DNA from: Marinobacter koreensis
GTDB taxonomy: Bacteria > Pseudomonadota > Gammaproteobacteria > Pseudomonadales > Oleiphilaceae
DNA length: 64,000 bases
Assembly: GCF_023156285.1 (NCBI RefSeq)
Contig: NZ_JAKZAJ010000001.1
Coordinates: forward strand, 806,001 to 870,000
Reading direction: 5' to 3'
The notes below the pieces were generated by a model. The model saw only the letters and a program-made list of their open reading frames with translations, ran no database searches and had not been told where the DNA came from. The position numbers and the translations under genes were made by a program. This document shows positions 15,010-24,468 of the stretch, piece by piece. The stretch's first letter is position 1. Each line of letters begins with the position of its first letter.

Positions 15010-15159
15010 ATGACTAAGGCTGCTGAAAAGACGCCGGAGGCGGTGAAGGCCGTCCTGAAGAAACCGCATCGCCACAAGGGAATTGAGTATCCAGCTGGCG
15101 CTGAGGTGACGCTCAATAAAGGTCAGGCAGAGCGCCTGTCCCGGCGCGAAGTGATCTGA
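15010..15159 (+). CDS. Small 49-residue tail-region protein (DUF7210-like)
   Basis: A 49-residue protein between the tail tube and tape-measure genes, preceded by TGGAG. The core KKPHRHKGIEYPAGAEVTL followed by NKGQAERL resembles a small phage family of about this size (from memory, DUF7210). It occupies the place normally taken by the gpG/gpGT tail assembly chaperones but is far too short to be a chaperone. Function unknown. Confidence 0.65.
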   Translation: MTKAAEKTPEAVKAVLKKPHRHKGIEYPAGAEVTLNKGQAERLSRREVI

Positions 15160-15178
15160 TCGAACAGGTGTAATGGTG

Positions 15179-15200
15179 CCCCGCTTCGGCGGGGTTTTTT
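15179..15200 (+). terminator. Intrinsic terminator before the tape measure gene
   Basis: A perfect 6-bp stem CCCCGC / GCGGGG (15179-15184, 15189-15194) with a TTCG tetraloop and six T residues (15195-15200). It lies 16 bp before the tape-measure start and probably lowers expression of that low-copy protein. Confidence 0.85.
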
Positions 15201-15215
15201 GTGTCTGGAGCATTC

Positions 15216-18200
15216 ATGGCGACCAATCAAAAGCAAGAAGTCGAACTTCTGATCAAGGCCGGTACCGAAGGGCTGAAATCTATCGGTCAATTGGTCGAGG
15301 AGTTGAAGGGCCTTGGGCAGGATACCGGCGAGGCCAGCGAAAAGCTGGAAGGATTGGCCGGAGCGCTTTCTGAGCTGCGGGATCAGCAAAAGCTGGTGCG
15401 CCAGTTCGCCAACCTGAAAAGCCAGACCAAAGACCTGGCCGATCAGCAGGCCAGAGCCAAGGATCGGGCGACTGAACTGGGCAAGGCGTTGGCCCAGACC
15501 GAGAAGCCGACGCGGGCCCAGCGCAACGAATTTGAAAAAGCGAAAAAGGCTGCTCGCGATGCGGACCAGGCGTGGCAGGAAAACCAGCGGCAGCTGAATG
15601 GGTTGCGTGAAAGTCTCAGCGGTGCCGGCATCAGTACCCGTGATCTGGCGTCGGAGCAGCAACGGATAAAACGGGAAATCGCCGGTGTTGATGATGAGAT
15701 CGGCAGCGTTACCACTGAGCTCACCCAGATGCGGGACAGTGCCAAGGCGGCCGCCAGTGGTTCCCGCGAGTTGGGGGATGACGTTCAGAAATCCAGTTCC
15801 CGGGTTGGCAAATTCCGGGAGCGGCTTCAGGGCCTGAACCCGATCCTTGGAAAGGTTGGATCTGGGCTCAAAACCACCGGTATTGCGGTTGCCGGATTTG
15901 TGGCGGCTGCCGGTGCCTCCGTCGCCACGCTCTCCATTTTCAGCAAGGGCCAGGCAAAGCTGGCTGATGAGCTGACCAATACCTCCAACGCGATCGGCGT
16001 GAACCGTGAGCAGCTCCAGCTGTGGCGGATTGCTGGTGAGAGGGTAGGGCTGTCTGGCGAGAAGGTCTCCGACATTCTGCGGAATGTAACCGAGCGCTTG
16101 GGTGAGTTCTCCAGAACCGGTGGCGGTGAAGCTGCTCAGGTCATGGATACTCTCAATCTCAAGATCGAGGAATTCAGGAACCTGAGCCCAGATGAGCAGC
16201 TGCTGAAACTGGGCTCCGCTATTGGTGAGCTGGGTTCCAAATCCGAACAGGTGGCGCTGCTGGAGAAGCTGGCCAGTGACGCCAGTCAGCTGCAGCCGCT
16301 CCTCGAAAACAACGCTGCCGGCCTACAGGCGATTTTTGAGGAAGCACAGAAAGACGGTGCGATATACAGCGATGCAGAGCTGGATAAGCTCAACAAAGCT
16401 AACGACGTATACAACAGCATCGATCTGAAGCTGCAAGCGCTGACCACGAGGATCGGAGCGAAGCTTGCCCCTGCCGTTGGCCAGGCCACAGATAAAGTTC
16501 TGGAGCTTTTCAACAGCTCTGGTGCTGGTGACAAGCTGGTTGAGCTATTCGGACGTGCTACGACAGCTGCAACCGATTTCTTCAAAAGCCTGCTCGATAA
16601 CCAGGAATCAATCGGTGAGGGTTTTCAGGCGCTGGTCGATACCGTTCAGTTTTTGGGAAATGGAATATCAGCTGTCTTTCGAAGCGTGCAAGCGGTAGCC
16701 GCCGGCGCTTCCACTATTGTTTCCTCAGCGCTTACGACAATGCTGAATCTTGCGGCTACAGTGGCCAAGGGCCTCAATGCGTTAGGTGTTGTGGGCGATG
16801 AGGCGTACGGGACTCTACAGGCTAAAGCTGATGCCGCAGTGCAGACAACGCAGGCTTTGGCAGACCAAACGGTAGACTACGGAAAGAAAGCATGGCAGGC
16901 CGGGAAAGATGCCTTCAACGCTTTTGATAATACGGAAAAGGCCGCGAAGAAAGCTGGCGAAGGCATCAAAGAGACCGTTGGCACTCTGGAGCCAATGCCG
17001 GAGGCTTTAAAAAAGGTAGGGGATGAAGCTGATTCTGCTGCTCAGAAGACTGAAGATCTCGCCAGTGCCTACGAGGATCTTGGTGTAACGACGCAGAAAG
17101 AGCTGGATGAGGCTGCAGACAAGGCTGGTGAGGCTTTCCGGACGATTCAGTCCAGTGGCAAAGCCACTCAGCGAGAGATCTCTGATGCATTTCAGGCCTA
17201 CGCGCAAGCCATAATCGATACTGGCGACAAGGCTGAAATAAAGGCGCTCGAGTCAGAGGCCGCTACTCTGGGGCTTGGGGATGCCCTTAAAGATTTGGGG
17301 GTGATCGGAGAGGAGTCCGGTAACAAGATCCGAGACTCTTTCAATGAGGCCCTGAATTCTGCATCCGACGAAGATGCTTTGAAATCGCTGCAGATCAGCC
17401 TGTTGACAGCGGCGTCGGCTGGTGAGGACGTAAGCGATGAGTTGAGGGAGGTTCGTCAGCGCCTGCTTGAAATCCAGCAACTTCAAGAGGGGGGTGGTGA
17501 TGTCACGAAGCCTATTCGTGACGTAAAAGACGAAACTGATGAAGCTGGCGAGTCTGCAGAGGAGGCAGGCAAGAAGTTTAAATCTGCCTTTGGGGATTTT
17601 TTCTCGACAGTCATGACAAATGCGAGAGAGTCGGTATCGGCGCTCTCAACTGCTGCCCGCAACCTCTTCGAACGAAAGATCGGAAGCAACCAATTCGTAA
17701 AAGATGCTGAGACAGCTCAGGAAGCTTTTGAGCGTGTGAAGGTTGAGCTGGGTGAGGTATCGAAAAGTATCGATCGGGTTCGGACACAAAGCTGGACGGT
17801 GACCGGTTCTGGTTTTACTCGCTGGGCACTCGAGACAAAGCAGGCATCGTTGGAGGCTCAGCAGGCCTTCTATGGTCAAGCGATGGCCATGGAAAACCTC
17901 ATTGATCGTATCAACTCGGGAAGCCTTTCTCTTGACCAGCTCGATAGTGTTGCCGCTCGGGCCACCAATCAGTTCAACCTTCTCGATAACGAGCGCCTTC
18001 AGGGACTTCAATCCGCGATCGACGCTGCTCGCACCAAGATCGAGAGCCTGAACAGCTCTGCCGAGTCCACTCTGAACAGCCTCCGCCAACGTCTGGCTGA
18101 TATTTCCGGCGATACCGAGGAGGCTCAGCGCCTCCAATACGAAGCCGAAAAGAAGCGACTGCAAGATCAGCTCGAGCAAGCCCGCCAGGCCGGTGCAGAC

Positions 18201-18524
18201 GCCGCTGCCGCCGATTACTCGAAAGCCCTGGACCAGTTGGAAAAGATCCACAAGATCGAGCAGCAGAATCGTCGCGAAGCTGAGAATGAGCGTGAGCGCC
18301 AGGCCGCAGAACGTCAGCGCCAGCAAGAGCAAGCAGAGCGCGAAAGGCAGCAATTCGAGCGGCAGCGAAGCACCACAACGAATCAGCAGCAGAGCGTCCA
18401 GTCCCGGGCCTCTCAGACCATCATCCTGCAAACGCCTACCGGAGGGCAGACAGAGGTTCAAACATCGAATCCCGATGCTCTGCTGCAAATTCTGGAAGAG
18501 GCTGGCCTTCGGAGTAGTTCATGA
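15216..18524 (+). CDS. Tail length tape-measure protein
   Basis: A 1102-residue, largely helical protein, by far the longest tail gene, as expected for a tape measure. Long coiled-coil stretches (about 10-150) are followed by a hydrophobic segment near 217-243 (TTGIAVAGFVAAAGASVATL), more heptad-rich regions, and a Gln/Arg/Glu-rich end (about 1010-1060). ATG at 15216 is preceded by GGAG; an in-frame GTG at 15201 would start within the terminator T-run. The protein scaffolds tail-tube assembly and is ejected into the host envelope during infection. Confidence 0.93.
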   Translation: MATNQKQEVELLIKAGTEGLKSIGQLVEELKGLGQDTGEASEKLEGLAGALSELRDQQKLVRQFANLKSQTKDLADQQARAKDRATELGKALAQTEKPTRAQRNEFEKAKKAARDADQAWQENQRQLNGLRESLSGAGISTRDLASEQQRIKREIAGVDDEIGSVTTELTQMRDSAKAAASGSRELGDDVQKSSSRVGKFRERLQGLNPILGKVGSGLKTTGIAVAGFVAAAGASVATLSIFSKGQAKLADELTNTSNAIGVNREQLQLWRIAGERVGLSGEKVSDILRNVTERLGEFSRTGGGEAAQVMDTLNLKIEEFRNLSPDEQLLKLGSAIGELGSKSEQVALLEKLASDASQLQPLLENNAAGLQAIFEEAQKDGAIYSDAELDKLNKANDVYNSIDLKLQALTTRIGAKLAPAVGQATDKVLELFNSSGAGDKLVELFGRATTAATDFFKSLLDNQESIGEGFQALVDTVQFLGNGISAVFRSVQAVAAGASTIVSSALTTMLNLAATVAKGLNALGVVGDEAYGTLQAKADAAVQTTQALADQTVDYGKKAWQAGKDAFNAFDNTEKAAKKAGEGIKETVGTLEPMPEALKKVGDEADSAAQKTEDLASAYEDLGVTTQKELDEAADKAGEAFRTIQSSGKATQREISDAFQAYAQAIIDTGDKAEIKALESEAATLGLGDALKDLGVIGEESGNKIRDSFNEALNSASDEDALKSLQISLLTAASAGEDVSDELREVRQRLLEIQQLQEGGGDVTKPIRDVKDETDEAGESAEEAGKKFKSAFGDFFSTVMTNARESVSALSTAARNLFERKIGSNQFVKDAETAQEAFERVKVELGEVSKSIDRVRTQSWTVTGSGFTRWALETKQASLEAQQAFYGQAMAMENLIDRINSGSLSLDQLDSVAARATNQFNLLDNERLQGLQSAIDAARTKIESLNSSAESTLNSLRQRLADISGDTEEAQRLQYEAEKKRLQDQLEQARQAGADAAAADYSKALDQLEKIHKIEQQNRREAENERERQAAERQRQQEQAERERQQFERQRSTTTNQQQSVQSRASQTIILQTPTGGQTEVQTSNPDALLQILEEAGLRSSS

Positions 18525-18919
18525 CCCAGCAGATCACTCTCAGCGACGGAACGACCACCATCAACCTGCCTCCAGATCTTGAGTGGCAGGATGAGTTTGG
18601 CTGGACGCCCGTAGAGCACAGCACCGATTACAGCCAGACCGGCAGCCTGATTGTCCAGGAAGGCGAGAGGCAGGACGGCAGGCCTATCACGCTGTTCGGT
18701 GGGAGAGATGGCGCGTGGATGTCACGGGCAGAACTGGAGCAGCTCTATTCCCTGGCGTCTGTGCCCTCGAAGCAGTTCACCCTGAATTTGTGGGGTCGCA
18801 CTTTCAACGTGATGTTTCGAAGGCCGCCTCTGACGGTGGAACCCATTCGCCGCATGGCCAACCCCGGCCCCGATCACCAGTACGCCGTCACCGTTAACCT
18901 TATGGAGATCAACCCGTGA
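18521..18919 (+). CDS. Minor tail protein downstream of tape measure
   Basis: A 132-residue beta-rich protein that starts in an ATGA overlap with the tape-measure stop. Segments WQDEFGWTPVEHSTDYSQTG, GRPITLFGG and FTLNLWGRTFNVMF suggest a compact barrel of the sort found in distal-tail or lambda gpM/gpL-position proteins. It likely belongs to the tail-tip complex linking tube and fibre proteins. No exact family was recognised; the assignment is positional. Confidence 0.65.
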   Translation: MTQQITLSDGTTTINLPPDLEWQDEFGWTPVEHSTDYSQTGSLIVQEGERQDGRPITLFGGRDGAWMSRAELEQLYSLASVPSKQFTLNLWGRTFNVMFRRPPLTVEPIRRMANPGPDHQYAVTVNLMEINP

Positions 18920-20406
18920 CCATTACCAGCGACCAGATCGTCCTGTCCGAATCCGAAGTCATGGCCGACACCGACGACGGCGGCGGCCGCATGAGCGGTC
19001 GGATCGTCGTCAGCGGTCAGGTCAACAACACCTTTCCGGATATCAGCCGGATCGATCGCGTCTACGGCCGCGTGAATCTGCGCAAGCTCTACCTGTTCAT
19101 CAACGCGGCCAACACTGACACCCTGCTCGGCGCCCACACCATCCTGAGCGAGATGGCCAAAGACCCGAACGTCCACGTCGTCCTGTTCGACACCGGCAGC
19201 CACACCGACCGGCGCACCGATGCCCAGGACCGGATCGAGAGCTACGTGGTCGCCAGCAGCGAGGCGCCGTTCTGGATCTGGGGCCGGCAGCTTGCCGGAC
19301 AGCGCGCCATTCAGGCGCTGGCCTTCACCAACAACCAGAAAGACCCGGAGCCGGGGCAGATTTTCGTCCTGTCCGATCTGGACAACGGAAACGACCAGTA
19401 CGTGCGCGTGACCGGCGTGGATATCGAGGAACAGGCATTCACCATCGATCGCGGGAATTACGGCTTCTATAACTTCAAGCTGAAAACCTACGTGATCGAG
19501 CTGGCCCAGCCACTGGCCTACGACTTCCAGGGCAGCGATCCGCACCCGACCGGCAACCTCAACGACAGCGTCAAGATCCTGAAAACGCAAGTCGCCGACG
19601 CGGCCAAGTACATGGGCGCCTCCCCGCTGGCTCAGCCGGCCTCAGTCGGCGATCGGACCATCACCGTCGAAAACGTCTACACGCCACTGGTCCCGAGCGC
19701 GCAGTCGGAAAACGCGATCACCGACCAGCCAGCCGGCGCACAGGCCGCCATCATCCGTCCTGCAAGCAACAGCACCGTGACCATCGCAGGGATCACGGGC
19801 GTCACCACCGGCCCCAACGGCGAGGGGATCTATCACACAGGCCGCGCCATCGTCCCGGGCACGCTGCAGATCACCGGCAGCAACGGCGAATATAAAGACC
19901 TTGGCGGGAAGCTGGTGCACACCGGAGGCAGCAACAACCTCGACGAGGAAACCAGCACCGTGGACTACGTCAACGGCGTGATCCGCGCGTTCTACGCCGG
20001 AGGCTCGAAGAACTACAGCACGACCCTCACGTTCAAGCCGGGGGCCGCCGTGAACCAGCAGACCAAGCAGACCAGCCGGGAAGTGAACCAGCAGACCCGA
20101 TCCCTCACGTGGGTGCACCAGACCGAACCGAAAGCCGCCGAGGGCACCCTGACGGTCGAATACCGCGCGCAGGGCAGCTGGTATCTGCTGCGTGATCTGG
20201 GAGGCGGGGAACTGGCCGGCGATGGTACCGGCACCGTGGACTACGCCACCGGCACGGTCAACTTTACCCTGGCCGCCCTGCCGGACGCCGGTACCGAAAT
20301 CATCATCGCCTGGGGCGAGAAGCAGGGCACGGTCATCGAGGCCGGCGCCACCGTCCCGGATAGCCCGACCATCCGCTTTGAAGTCGGCGAAACCGTAACC
20401 GCATAA
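18916..20406 (+). CDS. Tail-tip protein with repeated beta modules (496 aa)
   Basis: A 496-residue protein starting with GTG in a GTGA overlap. The N-terminal 200 residues (RIDRVYGRVNLRKLYLFINAANTD) have no recognised family. The C-terminal half holds beta modules of the pattern G-x-G-T-x-D-Y-x-[TN]-G with following strands, for example GDGTGTVDYATGTVNFTL and STVDYVNGVIRAFY. The same pattern continues in the next gene. Codon usage is strongly C-ending compared with the head and tape-measure genes. A structural role in the tail tip or baseplate is inferred from location. Confidence 0.6.
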   Translation: MTITSDQIVLSESEVMADTDDGGGRMSGRIVVSGQVNNTFPDISRIDRVYGRVNLRKLYLFINAANTDTLLGAHTILSEMAKDPNVHVVLFDTGSHTDRRTDAQDRIESYVVASSEAPFWIWGRQLAGQRAIQALAFTNNQKDPEPGQIFVLSDLDNGNDQYVRVTGVDIEEQAFTIDRGNYGFYNFKLKTYVIELAQPLAYDFQGSDPHPTGNLNDSVKILKTQVADAAKYMGASPLAQPASVGDRTITVENVYTPLVPSAQSENAITDQPAGAQAAIIRPASNSTVTIAGITGVTTGPNGEGIYHTGRAIVPGTLQITGSNGEYKDLGGKLVHTGGSNNLDEETSTVDYVNGVIRAFYAGGSKNYSTTLTFKPGAAVNQQTKQTSREVNQQTRSLTWVHQTEPKAAEGTLTVEYRAQGSWYLLRDLGGGELAGDGTGTVDYATGTVNFTLAALPDAGTEIIIAWGEKQGTVIEAGATVPDSPTIRFEVGETVTA

Positions 20407-20416
20407 GGAGGCCTCA

Positions 20417-22540
20417 ATGGGCAACGTTGCATCGATCTATGAATACGGCAGCGTCCAGGCCGTAAAGCGCAACCTCGCCGCCGGCAGCGTGGTTGTGACC
20501 TGGAACACCGGAGGCCAGCAATACACCCTAACCGACGACGGCGCGGGGAACCTGACCGGCGACGGCTCCGGTACCATCAGCTACTCCAAGGGGCTGATTT
20601 TCATAAACCCGAACCCGGCGCCGGCCCCCAGCGATGGCGACTACACCATCGAATACGAGGACTGGCAGGGCACCAACAAGGTGTCAGACAGCATCAGCCT
20701 GAACACCTCCGCCGGCGCCGATTCCAGCTACGCACCCAGCGCGGCTATGCGCGAGGGCTCGGTCGAGATCACCCTGAGCGTCACCCGCAAGACCAAGGAA
20801 TGGCGCTACCTGGCCAGCAGCGGCAAGGCCGACCGCACCGAGTACACCACCGAGCAGGTGGTCGTCACCGACGACGGCGCGGGCAACCTCCGGCGCCAGA
20901 AGGGCGGGCCGATCCTCGGCACGGTCAACTACGCCACGGGCGCCATCAGCCTGAACGGGCGCCAGTCCTACACCTATAAGGTCTATCAGGAGGACTCCAG
21001 GCTGAACGGCGGCACCTTCTGGGACAGCGGTACCGACACCGCGACCGAAGCCTACAGCGGTACCAGCGCCACCATCGAATGGACCGACCCGGCCGACCCG
21101 GTCGCCGTGCAGAGCACCACGCGACCGATCCCGGGCCTGACCATCGATCTGACCCCGACCAGCAGCCGGAACATCGTCCCGAACAGCGTGATCTTTGAGA
21201 TCAACGGCACCGAGTACCGCGATCAGGACGGCGCGATCGTCAAGGACTGGTCGCCGATCACCGACACCGGTACCGCCGTCGGCAGCATCGACTACAGCAA
21301 CGGCCTCGTCACCCTGGAGGATTACCCGGCGAACACGCCAACCAGCACGCCCGTGACCCTGATCGCCTGCCTGACGACACTGGATCAGGCCCCGGCCAAC
21401 CGCTCCATATTCCGGACCGCCGGCGCGCCTCTGCGCGAGGGCAGCCTGATCGTCAACGCCACCGACATCGAGGGCAACCAGGTCACGCTGACCGCCGATA
21501 CCTCCGGCAATCTGACCGGCGCCAACATCAAATCCGGCTTTGTGGATACCCAGACCGGCCTGGTCGTGATCGAATGGGGAGACGGCACGCTCGGCACCAT
21601 GCCGCCCGTAGTTCCCAGCACCGTGCGCTACAGCGCCGTCAGCTACACCTACCTTCCCCTGGACGCCGATCTGGTCGGCCTCGATGCCACCCGCCTGCCC
21701 AGCGACGGGCGCGTGCCTCAGTTCAATCTGGGCGACGTCGTCGTGGTGAGCAACACCCAGAGCACCCAGATCCAGACCGCCACTGCCGGTCAGGTCGTGG
21801 ACTTTGGCCGCGTGAACCAGGCCGAGGTCTGGGTGGAAGGGGCCAACGGCAACCGACTGGCCCCGGCACAGTACACCCTGGATACGGACGCCGGCACGCT
21901 GGCCTTTGCCGATCCGCTCTCACTGGTCGATGCCGAGGCCAACGCCGTGACCGAACCGCTGACCGTCTACAACCGCGTGGAGGATATGGGGCTGGCCACG
22001 GACGTCCAGATCGGCGGGCAGATCAGCCTGAACATTCCGCTGTCCCAGGACTACACCGCCGGCGACACCATCGCCAGCGCCGCCGTGCTCTACGGCGACC
22101 TGCGCGCGCGGGCTTATAACGCCTTCCACCAGAAGTCGTGGAGCGGCACCTGGTCGGACGACCTGATCGGCGACAGCACCACCGCCAAGTACAACCTGGT
22201 ATCCAACCCCATCGAAGTGACCAACCAGGGCGCCATTAAGGAGCGCTGGGCCATCCGGTTCACCAGCAGCACCAGCTTTGAAGTGATCGGGGAAAGCGTC
22301 GGCGTTGTCGCCACCGGCAACATCAGCACCGACCTGGCACCGACCAACGCGGCAACCGGCGCGCCCTATTTCACCATCCGATCGGCAGGCTGGGGCAGCG
22401 GCTGGGTGAGCGGCAATACCTTACGTTTCAACACCGACGGCGGACAGGCACCGTTCTGGGTGGCGCGTACCATCGTGGCAGGTCGCGCGACCGAACAAGA
22501 GGACCAGTTTGCCTCTCAGAACCGAGGGGATGCTGACTGA
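20417..22540 (+). CDS. Large tail-tip protein with repeated beta modules (707 aa)
   Basis: A 707-residue protein with an AAGGAGG ribosome site 5 bp upstream. At least four copies of the DDGAGNL-G-T-x-xY-xxG module are visible: LTDDGAGNLTGDGSGTISY, VTDDGAGNLRRQKGG with GTVNYATGAISL, VGSIDYSNGLVTL and LTADTSGNLTG with GFVDTQTGLVVI. The C-terminal 200 residues (AQYTLDTDAGTLAFADPL, LATDVQIGGQISLNIPL) differ. C-ending codons dominate as in its neighbour. It is probably part of the tail tip or a spike platform; no enzymatic motif is seen. Confidence 0.6.
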   Translation: MGNVASIYEYGSVQAVKRNLAAGSVVVTWNTGGQQYTLTDDGAGNLTGDGSGTISYSKGLIFINPNPAPAPSDGDYTIEYEDWQGTNKVSDSISLNTSAGADSSYAPSAAMREGSVEITLSVTRKTKEWRYLASSGKADRTEYTTEQVVVTDDGAGNLRRQKGGPILGTVNYATGAISLNGRQSYTYKVYQEDSRLNGGTFWDSGTDTATEAYSGTSATIEWTDPADPVAVQSTTRPIPGLTIDLTPTSSRNIVPNSVIFEINGTEYRDQDGAIVKDWSPITDTGTAVGSIDYSNGLVTLEDYPANTPTSTPVTLIACLTTLDQAPANRSIFRTAGAPLREGSLIVNATDIEGNQVTLTADTSGNLTGANIKSGFVDTQTGLVVIEWGDGTLGTMPPVVPSTVRYSAVSYTYLPLDADLVGLDATRLPSDGRVPQFNLGDVVVVSNTQSTQIQTATAGQVVDFGRVNQAEVWVEGANGNRLAPAQYTLDTDAGTLAFADPLSLVDAEANAVTEPLTVYNRVEDMGLATDVQIGGQISLNIPLSQDYTAGDTIASAAVLYGDLRARAYNAFHQKSWSGTWSDDLIGDSTTAKYNLVSNPIEVTNQGAIKERWAIRFTSSTSFEVIGESVGVVATGNISTDLAPTNAATGAPYFTIRSAGWGSGWVSGNTLRFNTDGGQAPFWVARTIVAGRATEQEDQFASQNRGDAD

Positions 22541-24468
22541 TGGCTCTGAAAGAAACGATATTAGGTCTATCACCATTCGCCTTCTATACCCTGGACGATG
22601 CAGACGACACGGCAGCAGACCTGTCCGGAAACGGTCATCATGGAACCTATGTAAACCTGCCACCGGATGGCAGGGCATACAGGGAGATCAAGGCAGGACT
22701 GCCGTTGGCACCCACTTTTCGACCTGTCGAAGATACCCACATAACGACCCCAATCTCCGATAACATTACAACGGGTACGGTGATATTCATCGCCAGACCA
22801 CAGGCTCTGGGAAATACTGGATTGGTGGTTGGCCAGAAGCAGTTTTTGGCAGGCTCATACACCGCCTTTCCGGTTGGCGTTGAAGTATTCGAGACAGATA
22901 GCAGCCAAAGGTACACCCTGACCCTTTCAGCGGGTGACGATTACCAACTCGAAGTTTCCATATCCGTTGACGCCGAAAAGGACGTGACAAGCCTTGTTAT
23001 CGCCCACTGGTCACCCACCGAGAGCTATATCGAAGCGTCCGGACTAACCCGCGTGACAGGACCCGGATGCACTATCTCTGCAAGTTCAGAGGTTTGGACG
23101 ATCGGAAGGCCAAGCAGTGAATACGGAAGCGGGGTAGGTAAGCGGAGATTCTCAGGACAAATCGGTTACGTGTCACTGCTAAACCGTAAGCTGACGGAAG
23201 TAGAAGTAGACAATATAAAGTCTGCCTTTTTGAGTTCCGGAGCGCCCCAATCCTCCAAAGTCTCCGGCATCGTCCAGATAAACGGAACTCCGGCTCAGCG
23301 CACCGTGCGCGCCTTCGGATACAACCCGACCGTTCACCAGATCGAAGGCGAAGCCGTCAACCTGAGTAAGTCCCTCGGGCACGCCACCAGCGACCCGGAC
23401 ACGGGCGAGTACACCATCGACCTGCTGGCAGGCTATGACAAGCGCATTTTCGTGGTGGCTTTCGACGACTACGGCTCGGACTTTTCGGCGGATATGGCTG
23501 TCGCAGTCGGCGATCGCGTGCACCCGACCACACCGAACGGCTACGTCTGGGAGTGCACCGGCGCGGGCATGCTCCCCAGCAGCGAGCCGACCTGGATCGT
23601 TGACGAGGACACCGCCCAGCTCTACGGCACTGCCTCGATGATTACCAGACCGTTCTATCGGCCTATGGTTCATGGGCCAGTTGCTCCGGAGGTAACCTCA
23701 ACCGTCACTTATTGGACACCAGCCGAGATCGCGACCGTTCTTTGGCTAGACGCTTCGGACCAATCCACTATTTCAATTGCAAACGGATACGTACAGGCAT
23801 GGAGTGACAAGAGCGGACGGGGTATTACCTTTAACGCAACACAGCCGGGTAGAGGGGCAGTCGTTATTGAAAATAAACTAAATTCTCTACCTGTTCTTTA
23901 TGGAAACGGCATAGACACGTCGATGATCGCCGCCGACCCAATAGTAAGTGGCTCCTCCGACCGGCATATTTTCATGGTTGCAAGATGTGACTCAACAGGC
24001 CCGGGCACAAGCACGCTGGTCACGATGGGTACTGATAGCGGGAACACCGGTGACGTATTTCAGATGACCGGAGAAGTGGGTATTCGAATACGGGGAGGGA
24101 ACCGAATATTTAACCAAACGGTTAATGTTGGTGAGTATGACCTTTTGCAATTTTCCAGCACCGACGGGCAATCAACAGGCCTGCAAGCTAGGCTGAATGG
24201 CGTTCAGCTCACAGAGGCCTCGATTGTAAATGCCGGCCTAAACACTAACGGAGGCTCAAGCCTCTTTTTTAAAACGCAGCCTGCTTCAACCGGAGATACT
24301 GAATATTCGTCCGGATTCATTGCTGAGATTGTCGCTCTTCCTGAAACGGCAACCCTAGACGATCGCCTGAAACTGGAAGGTTACCTGGCTCATAAATGGG
24401 GGCTAGATGGAAAGTTGCCAAGCGACCACCCCTACAAAGCTAGCGCACCAGTAATTGGCGCAATATGA
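22540..24468 (+). CDS. Tail fibre / receptor-binding protein candidate with two LamG-like domains
   Basis: A 642-residue protein overlapping its upstream neighbour (TGATG). Residues about 5-230 look like a LamG/ConA-type jelly roll (FAFYTLDDADDTAADLSGNG, ending RRFSGQIGYVSLLNRKLTEVE). Residues about 240-385 are a linker with a GYVWECTG motif. Residues about 388-640 are a second LamG-like domain that begins LWLDASDQSTI and ends LEGYLAHKWGLDGKLPSDHP, a C-terminal motif common in marine surface proteins. The two LamG parts are AT-richer than the linker, which shares the C-ending codon style of neighbouring tail genes. Glycan binding during adsorption is the likely role. Confidence 0.7.
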   Translation: MALKETILGLSPFAFYTLDDADDTAADLSGNGHHGTYVNLPPDGRAYREIKAGLPLAPTFRPVEDTHITTPISDNITTGTVIFIARPQALGNTGLVVGQKQFLAGSYTAFPVGVEVFETDSSQRYTLTLSAGDDYQLEVSISVDAEKDVTSLVIAHWSPTESYIEASGLTRVTGPGCTISASSEVWTIGRPSSEYGSGVGKRRFSGQIGYVSLLNRKLTEVEVDNIKSAFLSSGAPQSSKVSGIVQINGTPAQRTVRAFGYNPTVHQIEGEAVNLSKSLGHATSDPDTGEYTIDLLAGYDKRIFVVAFDDYGSDFSADMAVAVGDRVHPTTPNGYVWECTGAGMLPSSEPTWIVDEDTAQLYGTASMITRPFYRPMVHGPVAPEVTSTVTYWTPAEIATVLWLDASDQSTISIANGYVQAWSDKSGRGITFNATQPGRGAVVIENKLNSLPVLYGNGIDTSMIAADPIVSGSSDRHIFMVARCDSTGPGTSTLVTMGTDSGNTGDVFQMTGEVGIRIRGGNRIFNQTVNVGEYDLLQFSSTDGQSTGLQARLNGVQLTEASIVNAGLNTNGGSSLFFKTQPASTGDTEYSSGFIAEIVALPETATLDDRLKLEGYLAHKWGLDGKLPSDHPYKASAPVIGAI

